Part shown: positions 11,850-22,979 of the stretch, piece by piece
Layout: the number at the start of each line of letters is the position of its first letter
Numbering within the stretch: position 1 is the first letter of the stretch
DNA from: Thunnus maccoyii
Taxonomy: Eukaryota > Chordata > Actinopteri > Scombriformes > Scombridae
Direction of reading: 5' to 3'
Assembly (NCBI RefSeq): GCF_910596095.1
Contig: NC_056540.1
Location: 19,802,501 to 19,866,500 of the forward strand
Length of the DNA stretch: 64,000 nucleotides
Translations under genes and position numbers: made by a program
Notes under the pieces: model-generated
Databases searched by the model: none
What the model was told of the DNA's origin: nothing
The model's input: only the letters and a program-made list of their open reading frames with translations

Positions 11850-12899
11850 CTCTATGAAAATAACTCCTGTCTCCTGTTTTCTGTTTTACTGTCATCTCCT
11901 CCAGCATCTCTTAAAGGATCAGATGAGTGATTTTGTCCGTTTTTACAAAGCAATCACTCAATTTTTAGGCTTATTTTGTACCACTTACACATTTGATTGA
12001 ATAAGATAATCACAAATTTGCCTTTACAGAGCTTCACAGTCTGCACATCATCTATCCTTAGACCGTCTGTTCAGATAAGGAAAAGTTTCAATTGTAGATT
12101 CATTTGAAGGTGCACCTGCCTCCGTCTTGTCTCCACTTTCTAGGTGATTATAATGATCTAAACACGCCGAAATTGATGAAAACCAGCAGCTGTCAGGGAG
12201 GGAAGAAGAATCACTGAAAACAAACAACCTTGTGGTCGGCAGTTTATAAAACTTAAAAATTGATAATTAACCTAAAATTAACGTGGTCCTTAGAGATCCT
12301 TATATAATTTTCAACCTCATCACAGTGTTTTTTTAGTTGATGGACTTGAGCAAACTATCCAGGAAGACCATGAGATGTGGTTGAAAGCTCTAGGAAAAGT
12401 CAGTGAGTGGACTTCAAGATTGTTTGGTCAAAGTACCGTCATATGTGCTGTATGTAGATACTATATTTGTCATTTACAGGTTTTTTTTTTTACACACATT
12501 TGTCATTACCAAGTTCACTTTTTCAAAACTCTTTCACACATTTCCTTTTTACCAACGTGAAGCTCAACACAATCGTTAATCTCATATCAAAATGCACTAA
12601 TGCAACCAAAACACTTCATATCAGGATGGACTCTGATACCAGATCACTCCTGACAAGAAAAGCACTTTGTCACTTGTAACACAATGACCTGAAAAGACAA
12701 AAACAACTGTCAGCATTAGAATATGTTTCACTGATTACATCACAATAAAAACAACGGCACCTTTTGATTTAGATATTCAGAAGTGCCAGTGAAGTCACTG
12801 CTTTATGGCCCAGTTTGTGGTTTTTATTTTCAAATTTGTGTAGATGTAGCACAATAAAGCAAATTGCAGAATAATTTACAGTAATTTTGTTTTTTGTTA
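11850..12899. other. Intergenic between the convergent sestrin and foxo4
   Basis: AT-rich, nothing recognised. Confidence 0.5.
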
Positions 12900-13180
12900 G
12901 GTCTGAACTGAAGTTTCAAGTCCGCCCCCACTCAAAATTGTGTTTTTCCTCTTCTTATCTTACTTGGATGTTTGACCTTCACTGTGCAGAAAGATGTACG
13001 TGCAGAGGTTGTTTTTCACAAGTGTCTCTGCTCACCTTAAATCTGGGTTTAAGGTGAGCACCTACAAGCAGGACTTATGACATCACAGCTAGTTTGGGCC
13101 CAATCGTGGTCCAGTATTCAACTTACACAAGTGTGATGTGGAAACATGAAACCTCCAGGGCACAAACACTGAGAGTTAAA
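12900..13180 (+). repeat. Two-copy dispersed repeat, copy A
   Basis: Shares with 58090-58350 the blocks TTGGATGTTTGNNCTTCACTGT, CTTAAATCTGNGTTTAAGG, TGACATCACANCTAGTTTGG and CCAATCG in the same order. No coding capacity. It ends near an interstitial (CCCTAA)3. Confidence 0.6.
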
Positions 13181-13199
13181 CTTTACAGTAAAGCAGGAA

Positions 13200-13222
13200 A
13201 CACCTAACCCTAACCCTAACCC
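13200..13222. repeat. Short interstitial telomere-like array
   Basis: About three CCCTAA units (ACCTAACCCTAACCCTAACC) at the edge of dispersed repeat copy A. Confidence 0.6.
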
Positions 13223-13607
13223 AAACTTTTTTGTGGGAAAACCATATTCAACACAAATTATTCTTCCAGGCATGTTTCATGTGTTGAAATGTGTCTTTAG
13301 CAGTTGTTACAATAGTAAATAAACTGTAAATAGTATAAAACAATAAATAGTATAATAGTAGTATGTAAACTGTAAATACACAGAATTTTGTTGGTGTTTG
13401 AGGTTTGAGTGAGAAAACATGTCATGTTGAGAGATCCACAGTTCAGGCTACCGTGTCTGTTGTACTGGTTTTCCTGGACAGCAGCGCCCCCCAGTGGCAA
13501 ACGTGCACAACTGACCTCAGTCTGTCTCCACAGACACTTGCTGCACGTTTGAAGCATCAAAAGTCAGTTAACGCTTCACCAATGAATCAGACAAAGTGGG
13601 TTAAACA

Positions 13608-16600
13608 GTTTATTGTATTTATTTCTGCTGTTCAGAACTGTTTGTCATCTCTGGCTGACTTTACAATGTGTAAAGAAAGAAAAAGACTGAGGAGAGGTTT
13701 TTGGGGGAGAAGAAGAAAGAAAAACTATCAACATTAATCAAAAATCATAAAACATAATTGGCTTATGCACAACTCATTATTCCCTGTAAATCCCACCCAC
13801 CCCTATGGAAAAAATGAAGTAAAAAAAAAAAAAAACCTTGCCGAATACTAAAATACTGTATCAAATGGGGGCAATTTCAAAAATGAACATAGAGGGACTA
13901 ACTGCTACTTAAAGGAAACTGAAGAAAAAATATGTAGATAATTGTAATTACATAGAGGGGAGAAACAAGGGAAGTAATAACACCACACCTGCCTTTTTTT
14001 TTCTTTTTTAAAAGGAGGCAACAGTAAACTAGAGACACGGTGCAGCACTTTCTCACAAACCATCCACCGCTTCTTTAACACGCTGCAGACTTTCCTGTCA
14101 ACTGTTAATAACATCTGGACGTTAGTAAGAACACTGGAGGGGGAAGTTTGTTGCATATACAACTTTCTAAAGTAATTACGATTTCATATTATAAGAAACA
14201 AACATTTTTTCATGCAGTTTTAACAAGCTGGTCTTTTGTTTCCAGATCAAATTAAGTGACCAGGTTGGGGGATTATTATACATATTTATTTTAAAAAACA
14301 ACATAAAAACAAAGAGGGGGGAAAGGACTGATTGTGTGCGAATGTCTGCCGTCGCACCAAATCAAGATCCTTGTGTTGTATACAGAAAATTCAAAAAGGC
14401 CCTGATATGCACCCATTGAGTCATGGCGTACTCTCCAAAATATGTCATAAATGACATCTAGCACCATTAAAAAATAAAAAAAAAAACACTTGTGGAAAAA
14501 ATAAAGAGTGCTTTACACAAATCAGAGGCTAACGTATTCACATAACTACAGTGAAATGATGAGTATTAAAGAGTTGAACTGCAGGGATGTGATTTCTGAT
14601 CACAAAACGTTGACGTACACGACCCTCAGCGGTTATGAACAAGTCATTAAATACAAACACAAAACACATAAGAGAGGGGCGGGGGGTGGGGATATGACAA
14701 AATAAAGTTTGTCTTGCTACAGAGTAACATCATGCTATAGTGTTTTAAATATTGGCAGTCCAAAAAATAAAAAAAACAAAAATAAAAAACCCCAAGGGAG
14801 TACTGGTACTAGTACTGATATACGTGGCTACAATACCTTTCTCTAAAAGGGAATTCAAATTTGAGATCAACTCTTTTATTTAAGACAGAAACGTCTCCAG
14901 GAGAACAAAACAAGATGTGTTGGTTTCCAGTCTGTCGCAACAGAAAATATGTAAAATAAATATTTCTTTTTGCTATTGTCACGTGATCTGATTACGTCCG
15001 TGCAGACTTGTTTTCCTGCTGTTATTCTTCCGAGCGACCCTGAGAGGTAACGGTTGTATTAGTCTCGTTTTGAGATGAGAATTCGGCGGCAGGTTGAAAA
15101 GTGGAACGATAAAGGTCATCTTATACTGTGCCACGTTTCAGCGCAGATTTTTCTTTAAAAATAAAACTTCGATTTACAATTAGAGGTGCAGTGTGTAGAA
15201 TTTAGTGGCATCTAACAGAACGGAATATAATATTCATGAGTATGTTTTAATCAGTGTCTAATCACCTGAAAATAAGAATCGTTGTGTTTTCGTTACCTTA
15301 GAATGAGCCTTTATATCTACATCATGGATGTATACAGAGAACTGGATACAGCGTCGGAGGCAGGGCCCCGTTCTTTCCTATTGAAGTTACTCAGTGGTGC
15401 ACGAAGCCAAAAAAGTTCAACTTCTTCTGCATCTGAGTCATCTACTCCCAGTTTAGCCCTCCGCTAACCTGAACTGGGTTAAACATTTGAATCGTGCAGC
15501 TCTTCTAAACTTCCCTAATGTTATCAGACCAAATAGATCAAATTCTGATGGTGAAACAAGTCAAAAATATGTATCCGCTGATTTATAGACGTCTTTTTCA
15601 CAATGTAAGTCTCTGGGAAAAAGTCTTTTTGGGCCCAAAAGCATCACGTGACGTAATTTACGCAGTTTGGCCACTATGTCAAGTTGGCTTCAAAGCCCGG
15701 CACTGTTCCTGGAGGCTTAATCTACAGAGGGAGCAGATCCTCTTCCACAAAACCCGCCATGTGTCTACAGTAACCTACAGTGGACAAATCAATCTCTAGA
15801 GAGGGCCTTTCACGTTTTTCATGGCCACCGTAGGTTCTCCTACACGTTGGGAAGGGGAGGGAGACGGCATTCAGTTTGTTGCAATCTGCAGCCTCACCAC
15901 TAGATGCCACTAAATCTTACATACTGGTCCTTTAATGCAGAAAAGCCAAAAGAAAATAAAAACCTTATGAGGCAGATCACTGGGAATTTTAGTTACAATG
16001 GTCAAGTATTGATGCACTTTGCCTCAATTGTCTTTGACAGTCAGATTTCATGTTACAGGCATCTTTTGCAAAGCTTATGTACACTGAGATACTGTGTCAG
16101 GCCCAAGCGCTCCCTAAATGCCATGCAAATGCAAATATTAGTGTTCCTTTGGTTATGTAAAAAAATCTACATGCATCTCATCCTTTACAAAAATAAACGT
16201 ATAGAAAATTACCGTTAAAAATTATCTGAAAATGCTTCCTCCAATGTAAAAAAAAATCACTTGTCATTAGTAATATATCCATATGTATTAATATCTCATT
16301 TATTACCTCCATCTAAATTGTATATTAAAACTATGATCAAATATATTCTTTTTTTGTACTTCTCACACAGTGAATTAATTTCTTTCAAGTTAGTACTGAA
16401 TAATTATAAAGTGTGAGAGGATATTCTGACATCCCTCGACCAACCCCGTCCCCGACAAAATATCAGGAAAATGTTAAATAGCAAAACCTTCAAGAAGTGA
16501 TTCTCAAATTTCCTTCAAGATTTCATCTCGTTCTCCTGATAATTCTGCATAGCGTGTTGTTTACATACATGTGCAACGTGTGCATTACATGTTAACAGGA

Positions 16601-17746
16601 TCTTAAACTCTCTTTTAAATGAAATGGTATAACCTCATGTGGATGTATTCTCCTAGTTTGGGGTCCCTGTGTAGCAGGAAACCTAAGTGCTTTGAAAATG
16701 CACAGGTTCAATGAAGAAAAAAAAAAATCAGGTAGACCATTCGACAGTGGATGTGTACTGCTGTCTAAGACAAAATAATACTTGGCCAACCAATCACTTG
16801 TTGGCAAATAAATTTACCCTTGAATGCCCCGTGTATGAATTCAAAAATCACATTTCTTCATTTTGTTAGTTTAACTGCACATCAGGGATTAAAAAAAGAA
16901 AAAAAAGAAAAAAAAAACACCCTCTAACTGACATCTACCTATCACTTTAACACACTGGATTGAAGTCAAAAAAATGCCAAACTGCAAATACATACCCACT
17001 TCCTGTCGAATCACCAAATTTCATTGGAGAAAAAATATGCATCTTATATCTTTTACCTTCTCTCTCGAGTGAGAGAGAAAAATTCAATCGTACATGTGAT
17101 CGATCGATCGCAGTCACAAAGATGTGTAGCCATCGCTGTGAAATCAAACGTTTTACACCTCGAGTCGTCCAGTCTTTTACCTTCCACCTGTTCACAAGTC
17201 TCAAACTTGTTCTCTTTACGCCTCATCCTGATGATCCGACAGCATTTGGTCCGGCAGTTCACGCGAGACGAGCGACGATGGAAAAAACTGGCCATTTCTC
17301 CATCGAGTCTTCAATCCCAAAGCCATCGAGATCACGGGTACCGTATCCACCATAAAGCTATTCTGGTGTAACATCATTACAATGTGAACTCCCGGCGGAG
17401 GGGAGTTGCTGATTTGTCTTTTCACTCTAAAACATTATGTCACACATCTTTAAAAAAATCATCAGTTCGGATTAAAAGAAAAAAAAAAAAAGGCTAGCAG
17501 CCAAAATGTTGCAAGTGTTACAAAAAAAACAAAATGTGTGAAAATGAAAAATGTGTGCATAGTAGCCTGAATCTCCTCCCTGTCTCCTCTGCATGTCTTG
17601 GCACATGACATGAGTGAGGTCTGGTTCTGTCTTTAAAGTTCCAAGAGAAACATTGGATTTGAAAATAGTACATTCAGCCAGCAGGGAGGAGAAATGCACC
17701 GGTCATGTTGTGGTTTTGTGAGGTTATCTTGATTGGAGATCAGTTC
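13608..17746 (-). other. foxo4: foxo4 untranslated exon 3 / long 3' UTR (probable)
   Basis: On the minus strand a strong acceptor (TTGTCTTGCAG|GAACTG) at 17748-17746 pairs with the donor at 17847; other FOXO genes also have a third, untranslated exon. No coding frame follows. The first minus-strand AATAAA signals with nothing gene-like beyond lie at about 13608-13622 (TTTATT on the + strand). The lower limit is inferred. A 748-bp TTAA-flanked MITE (15184-15931) sits inside. Confidence 0.5.
15184..15931. mobile_element. TTAA-flanked nonautonomous DNA transposon, 748 bp
   Basis: About 30-bp terminal inverted repeats: AGGTGCAGTGTGTAGAATTT...GGCATCTA on the left and its counterpart TAGATGCCACTAAATCTTAC...CCT on the right. 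The right flank is TTAA; the left is TTAG, a likely decayed TTAA. This suggests a piggyBac- or Kolobok-like target site. It lies in the probable foxo4 3' UTR. Confidence 0.7.
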
Positions 17747-17846
17747 CTGCAAGACAAGATGATAAAAAAGGATCATTAAATAAATTAATTTAATTAATAA
17801 TTTGAGCGATTTTTGTGATGAAAGACGCTGAGAGCAATCGGTGTAC

Positions 17847-19412
17847 CTGGCTAACTCTGTGCGGTCAGCTGAGAAATTAGCTCGGCACCCAGTTGTGAGC
17901 GGAGCCCTGTGTGGTGGCCGGGCCGGCGTAGCCTTGGCCTCCAGGCAGTATGGGGTCAAAGTTGAAATCAATGCCATCTCCGTCCATGAGGTCACTGTTG
18001 ATGATGTAGTCCACGTCACAATCCAGGTTTTCAGTGAACATGTCAATGTCCAAGTCTGTGGGCAGGCGGTCCTGACCGGTCTGGAAACAGGATGGAGCGC
18101 CGAACTGAGCCATCCCCTGCAGGCTCGCGCCGGGATTGGCGGAGGCGACTCCGTGGTGGGGGCCCACGGCCGGCACTGTGGCATGCTGGGCTTTGAGAGC
18201 GGAGAGCTGTGACGGGTCCTGAGACATACCTGAGAGGATCATCCCCAACCCCATCTGAGAGTGATGCTGGTGTTGCTGGTGTTGCTGGTGTTGCTGTTGT
18301 TGCGGCTGCTGAGGCTGCTGGTGCTGCTGGTGGTGAAGGTGGTGCTGCTGCGGCTGCATCTGAGCCTGCAGCGCCATCGGTGCCACCGCGTTTGGCTCGA
18401 GGCCTTTACCCATCAGCAGCTGATTAGGTTTGGACCTCACGCCCACCACGGATGAGCCCAGGCCCATCAAGCCCACCCCTCCGGGACTGGGCATGAGAGG
18501 ATCCACCTGGGTCATCATGACATCACTCGGGGGAGGAGAGTCGGAGGTGAGCAGCGCCTCCAGGCTGGAAGGCACGTGGGTGCTGTAGTGGCTGCTCCCA
18601 CGAGAGCCGGAGCTGGACATGGGGTTGAAGAGGGAGTTGCTGAAAGTCGACGGCTCTTTGCTGCTAGGTCCGCACTGCGAGACAGAGGCCTGGGTCCCGG
18701 TGTGAGTGGGGGGCTGCGGGAGGCTGGAGGGTTGCAGCTGATGGAAGGAGGAGAAGCTGGAGCCACGAGGCAGCAGGGTGGAGGCGGAGGGCAGTGGGGT
18801 TGGAGGTGCTGGCGGGGCTGTGCTGGGACTGGCCCCTCCCTGCTGCCCGGTCATCAGAGTCAGGCCGTCGATCAGATCCAGCTCCTCCATGAGGGTCTCG
18901 GTGAGGGTCGGGGTTAAGCTGCTGGCAGTGTATCTTCCCAGCAGCCCGTCCTCAGGCAGGTTGTCGTCGTCCTCCTGACCCGGAGCGATGGGGGACAGAC
19001 GTCCGCTCAGGGTGCTGGCATTAGAGCTTGTGCGTGGGCGGAAGGTAGTCCACATGTCGGTGTCGTCCAGACTGCCGCGGGACGAGGGGCTGCTGCTGTT
19101 GACCCCCCACTTGGGAAACTGCTGAGACGAATTAGGGCTGTCTGCACCAGCTGAACCTGTGCTGCCGTCACCCTGCAGCGCCCCGCCGGCACCCCCGAGG
19201 CCTGCTGCCCCCGCCTGCTTCTTGGTCTGCTTGGCCCTCATGCGGCTCTTCAGCAGCTTGCTGCTGTTGTCCATGGAGGCGGCCCGGCGGCGAGGAGCTT
19301 TCCCGGTTTTTCCTCCCTCTGGGTTGAGCATCCACCAGGAGCTCTTGCCTGTTGATTCATTGTGTACCCTCAAGAACTTGTTGTGGAGTGATAGGTTGTG
19401 GCGGATTGAATT
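17847..19412 (-). CDS. foxo4: foxo4 coding exon 2 (to stop at 17877) plus 30 nt UTR
   Basis: Begins at AAT (19412) after CCGTTTTCAG and reads to TAA at 17879-17877. A consensus donor CCAG|GTACAC follows at 17847/17846, so the exon ends 30 nt after the stop. It encodes the recognition helix NSIRHNLSLH, the wing region, AKT sites 2 and 3, and all transactivation segments. Confidence 0.93.
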
Positions 19413-20405
19413 CTGAAAACGGAGAGAGAGAGAAAAAAGATATTTATGAAAAATGTAGATCTGTAGATTAAGATTTGGCTTCATTTAAACATTGTTTCAC
19501 TTGTAAATGAATCACAGCTACTCTTTATTGGTAAATGAATTTGTATTTTCTGGAAATGTGAGAGAATATTGTGGTTTAAACTTTTGTTACCGATGAGGGT
19601 TGGAAACTGGTCCCCAACTAATTTTAACAAAACCTTTACCAGGTCAGATTTATTCCAGCATATAAATGACTGTCTGCTGAAAAAGTTTGACTTCTTATCA
19701 TCATGCAGTCCCATATAAAAAACACTGAGCAAATTTTTATAGGAAGTGATTTTTTACACCTAAAAAATGATACATACTTAATGACATACTTAAATAACAG
19801 GTCACATTTTCTTTTTTCCCCTCATACTTCTCAACCTAAGTCGGATAGTCATTGACAAACCAGTGCTTCTATGACGTAACATGTTGTAATCTATAAAACT
19901 ATGACTTTCTGGCACTTCCAGCACTTTGATGCCACTCCCATCATGAGAGTCCACCTGTATTTACCTTCCAACCAGCTGAGCTGTTGCTGTCCCCTTTGTC
20001 TCTGAAGTACGGCACTGTCTTCACCATCCACTCATAGATCTGCGCCAGAGTCAGCCTCTTCTCAGGTGAGTTCTCGATGGCCTGGCTAATCAGATCCGCG
20101 TAGCTCTGGTTCCCCCACGCGTTGCGTCGAGATGATCCCTTGCGGGGCGTCGCTCCGGCTCCGCCCACGCCGGCCACGACCCCGCCCTCGGCCGCCGCCG
20201 CCGCCTTCTCGGGCTCGGACGTGATTTGCTGCGGCTCGGGCTTGTCCTCGTCGGCGGGCGGGGTCCCGGCCGCGGACTCGGTGCCGTCCGCCCCCTCCGG
20301 TTTGACAGCCGAGATGTCGGGTCTAGGGAGCGGCCACGTGCAGGACCGGGGTCTGCTCTGCGGCTCGAAATCTGGGTCAATTGGGGGCACCGAGGACTCC
20401 TCCAT
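17877..20405 (-). CDS. foxo4: Forkhead box O transcription factor, FOXO4-type
   Basis: Nuclear forkhead factor downstream of insulin/PI3K/AKT that activates stress-resistance, cell-cycle and catabolic genes. Coding exons 20405-19965 (147 codons) and 19412-17877 (511 residues plus TAA) give 658 residues. The start MEESSVPPIDPDFEPQ matches the FOXO N-terminus; upstream in-frame codons lack similarity. Seen: AKT motif RPRSCTW (T23); forkhead domain about 91-188 with NSSAGWK/NSIRHNLSLH split by the intron, the usual FOXO position; second AKT site RRRAAS (S193) in the nuclear-localisation region; third site RPRTSS (S277); LEALLTSDSPPPSDV block; Gln/His-rich run about 499-532; acidic C-terminal transactivation segment about 600-640 with FNFD. 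NQSYADLISQAIE, LAQIYEWMV and MTQVDPLM favour FOXO4 over FOXO1/3. It is longer than human FOXO4 (about 505), mostly through Gly/Pro/Gln-rich linkers. Confidence 0.95.
19413..19964 (-). other. foxo4: foxo4 intron 1 (552 bp)
   Basis: GT at 19964-19963 to AG at 19414-19413, interrupting the forkhead domain between GWK and NSIRHN, the conserved FOXO intron position. It is very short for this intron, which spans many kilobases in several mammalian FOXO genes. AT-rich with no repeat recognised. Confidence 0.85.
19965..20405 (-). CDS. foxo4: foxo4 coding exon 1 (start codon to GWK)
   Basis: ATG at 20405-20403; donor GTAAAT directly after AAG at 19967-19965. Encodes the first AKT site, an acidic/Pro/Ala linker and the N-terminal half of the forkhead domain. 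High GC with many CpGs, unlike its AT-rich surroundings. Confidence 0.95.
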
Positions 20406-20869
20406 GGCGATCCTCTTGAACTTCCACTCAACCGCAAAAATCTGAACCACTTAAAACATTTACCTTTAAAAAAAACAGTTAATTAATATCGAGCGAGTGA
20501 TGCGTTCAAAGACTCTCCTGACACAAAAACAATATGCTTCACCCACTGCGGGGGTGTAAACAGTGGGGCCGAGAAAAGAGACGTAATAATCTGGACACAC
20601 CAATAGCTTCGGTTAATCCTCAGATTGGAGATTAGGGAACCCAAATAATCTCCTTAATAGTAACTATCATAAACCTTCCGATTTATATAGCATGAAGGAG
20701 GGCTGGGATGACAGTCCCTTTGTTTGAATGAAATAAAAACAAAAGTGGCAGAGTGGCAAAGAGCACCAAAACATCTGGATCTACAGAAGTTTTGGCTCAA
20801 CTGAGAATGAATAACAAAATCCTAAATGTATATGGATATAAGATAATGCCATTCCTGTTAATAAACACT

Positions 20870-20902
20870 TAATTTATATATATATACATATATATATATA
20901 TG
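20870..20902. repeat. AT/TATATA microsatellite
   Basis: Alternating AT tract upstream of foxo4 exon 1. Confidence 0.8.
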
Positions 20903-21132
20903 TCAAAAGGGTAAATGTCAAAAAAGTGTAGTTTAAACTGTCTGGAAAAAGTAGACAATAATTTAAGAATAAAATTAATCAATTATGGGGTTTTTGTACC
21001 AAATTTGTCAAATCATACATCTTTTTTTCTTTTTTTTTTAAAATTCAACCCGAGGATATTTACTGTAAAGCTATGAAGGCAACAAACAGGGATTAGCTGT
21101 TACAAAGGAGCTTCTGAGGAGAGCCTCCACTT

Positions 21133-21140
21133 GTAAACAA
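21133..21140 (+). promoter_or_regulatory. FOXO-type site GTAAACAA upstream of foxo4
   Basis: Exact DAF-16/FOXO-binding-element core in the 5' region of foxo4, one of five GTAAACA cores between 20.5 and 22.1 kb (others: 20556, 21648, 21982 on the minus strand, 22066). Confidence 0.45.
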
Positions 21141-21469
21141 CGTGATGTCTGGGCTCGCCACAAGCCAAAAAACCTCGACACAAACTTTTTTTTAAAAATA
21201 AAATTCCCCCCAAAACAGTCACAGATCAGTCCAGTGAAGCAAAGTCAAGTGTAAAAACGTGCAACGGCTGATTATCCGAGCAACGGTTTTGTTCTCCAAC
21301 TGCCAGAAAAGTGTAAAAACAGTAAGTTAATGAGTCTTTGGCCTCTATTTTGATCCGCTGTAACTGTCCGACCAAAGAGATTTCAAGCGAAGGGAAAAAG
21401 GAGGTATAGTTTGAAAAAAACGTAACTGTATAATAGTGTTTAAATTGATTTTTTTTAAAGTGAGGAGAT

Positions 21470-22080
21470 GTACGTAAGAAAAGTCCGTGCTTCAGGTCTG
21501 CACGATCCGCCACATTGCGGCCGGGCGCATGTCACCATCTGCCATGTTTCTCCTCTCCTGCCGCGGCACACGATGCTCGAAGAGGCGGCTATAAAACCCT
21601 CCTCGACCGGGGCCCGGAGCTCCGCGGGGCGAAGATCCGCGGTCTCGGTAAACACACTACAAAGCGAATTCCCGAGTGTTTGGTGAAGTTGAGTCGTCTC
21701 AGAGGTATGTCGGCTCCCACTCGCCGCACTTTGAAAACAGCACGATAGCCACCGTAACGTTAGCTGGGTTAAGCTCCCTGCTACTCCAGAGTTTACAATC
21801 CGTGGAAAAGTCCGTGAAAAGCCTCCGTTAACTCCCCTCAAGTAGCCGTTTTTAATCAGCGGTGAGTTCGGTAAAACTTCCTGTCGTTGTGGTTGTCCAA
21901 ATATTCACTCCTTCAGTGTCTTTTTGACTTGTTTTGTTTTGTTTTTGTTTTTACTCGAGGCGAAGACTCCCTTCTGACGTCTGTTTACCACTGTCAGGCA
22001 ACGCATTCTGCGCATGCGCCAAGTGGGCTTCTGGGAAACAGAGTCATTCATGTGACAGCACAGGCGTAAACAGCAAGGAG
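21470..22080. promoter_or_regulatory. CpG-rich foxo4 promoter / 5' region
   Basis: GC- and CpG-rich island in AT-rich sequence about 1.1-1.7 kb upstream of the foxo4 start. It contains a perfect NRF1-type palindrome TGCGCATGCGC at 22009-22019, an ATF/CRE-like TGACGTCT at 21975-21982, and three GTAAACA-type FOXO cores. On the + strand there is TATAAAA at 21590-21596 and a strong donor-like AGAG|GTATGT at 21704, which could serve a divergent transcript. No start site can be fixed from sequence alone. Confidence 0.6.
22009..22019. promoter_or_regulatory. NRF1-type site
   Basis: TGCGCATGCGC matches the palindromic NRF1 consensus exactly and lies in the CpG-rich foxo4 upstream region, the usual setting for such sites near start sites. 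Confidence 0.6.
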
Positions 22081-22320
22081 GATACTTGTACCTGTATGGA
22101 GCATTATGTAACAGTTTACGAAAGTGTACTAAGTCCCAGGTACACTTAGGGCATTTAAGGTATTACTGGTAATTAGAGCACCGGTGCTAATAATACTCAC
22201 AATAACACAACAACAAGTTAAACTACAAAACAACATTTATTAATGATAATAATAATTATTATGAAGATGTAATTATATATTATTAATTATTAATAAAAGT
22301 TATTGGACTTTTTAGCAATA

Positions 22321-22720
22321 CACTCACAGAGCACTTTATTGGGAACACCTATGCAATCTAACGCAATCCAAATCTACAGCTCTGCCATTTTATGAAGCTT
22401 ATACATTCTCAGTTTTTGTTGACATTGTCAGAAAGGTGATGATTCTACTTTATTCTTTATTATTGAGGTCATAGTGGGTGGTGGTGGTGTACTGGAGTAT
22501 TTTATACTGAAAAGTGTTCATAATATTTTGCCCCCATCATACATGTTAATTAGGTGTACAAAATATTAGGAACACTTTTCGATATAATAATATAATGATA
22601 AGCATAAAGTAGAACTATGTCAACAAAAAGTGAAATTGTATAAGCTTCGTTTATGGCAGAGCTGTTGTATTGGATTGCATTAGATTGCTCAGGTGTTCCT
22701 AATAAAGTTCTCGGTGAGTC
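22321..22720. mobile_element. Fold-back MITE (CACTCACNGAG ends)
   Basis: About 130-bp imperfect inverted arms: CACTCACAGAGCACTTTATT at the left and its reverse counterpart ending GTGAGTC at the right; both arms include the GGAACACCT and GCTCTGCCAT phrases. TA-like flanks. It has no coding capacity and is a common type in fish genomes. Confidence 0.75.
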
Positions 22721-22979
22721 TATATAGTATGTGTAGTATAATCAAGGCCTGCAGGAGAGTTTCCCATTTTGCCTGGTTGGTAATCCGGTTTTGCGATTTG
22801 ATAGAAGTTCATTACTGACTTCTGGAACAGTATGTGTGACAAAATAAGGTAAATGGACCTTTGAGATAAGATTATTTTGTCACACATTCAATAATGTGAT
22901 GACGTCTGAAGTCTGAATGCAGTCACAGTTTAATTCATCAGAGACTTCGCATGGGTCCCACTAATACAACAACTACTGT

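Larger units (their letters stand above)
20406..21469. other. foxo4 5' flank or 5' UTR
   Basis: Between the foxo4 ATG and its CpG-rich region. Contains an acceptor-like TTTTTTTTAAAG on the minus strand ending near 20464, so a 5' UTR intron is possible, plus two GTAAACA cores. Confidence 0.4.

Noticed and set aside
13200-13222. Telomere or chromosome-fusion scar
   Set aside because: Only about three CCCTAA units; short interstitial arrays occur by chance and slippage.
18209-18978. Long + strand frames over foxo4 exon 2
   Set aside because: Antisense shadows of a GC-rich coding exon with no independent homology.
17877-20405. FOXO gene as foxo3 because a sestrin is next to it (FOXO3-SESN1 in human)
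   Set aside because: Protein wording (NQSYADLISQAIE, LAQIYEWMV, LLTSDSPPPSDVMMTQVDP, NLDCDVDYII) follows FOXO4, not FOXO3 (NLSYADLITRAIE, LSQIYEWMV).
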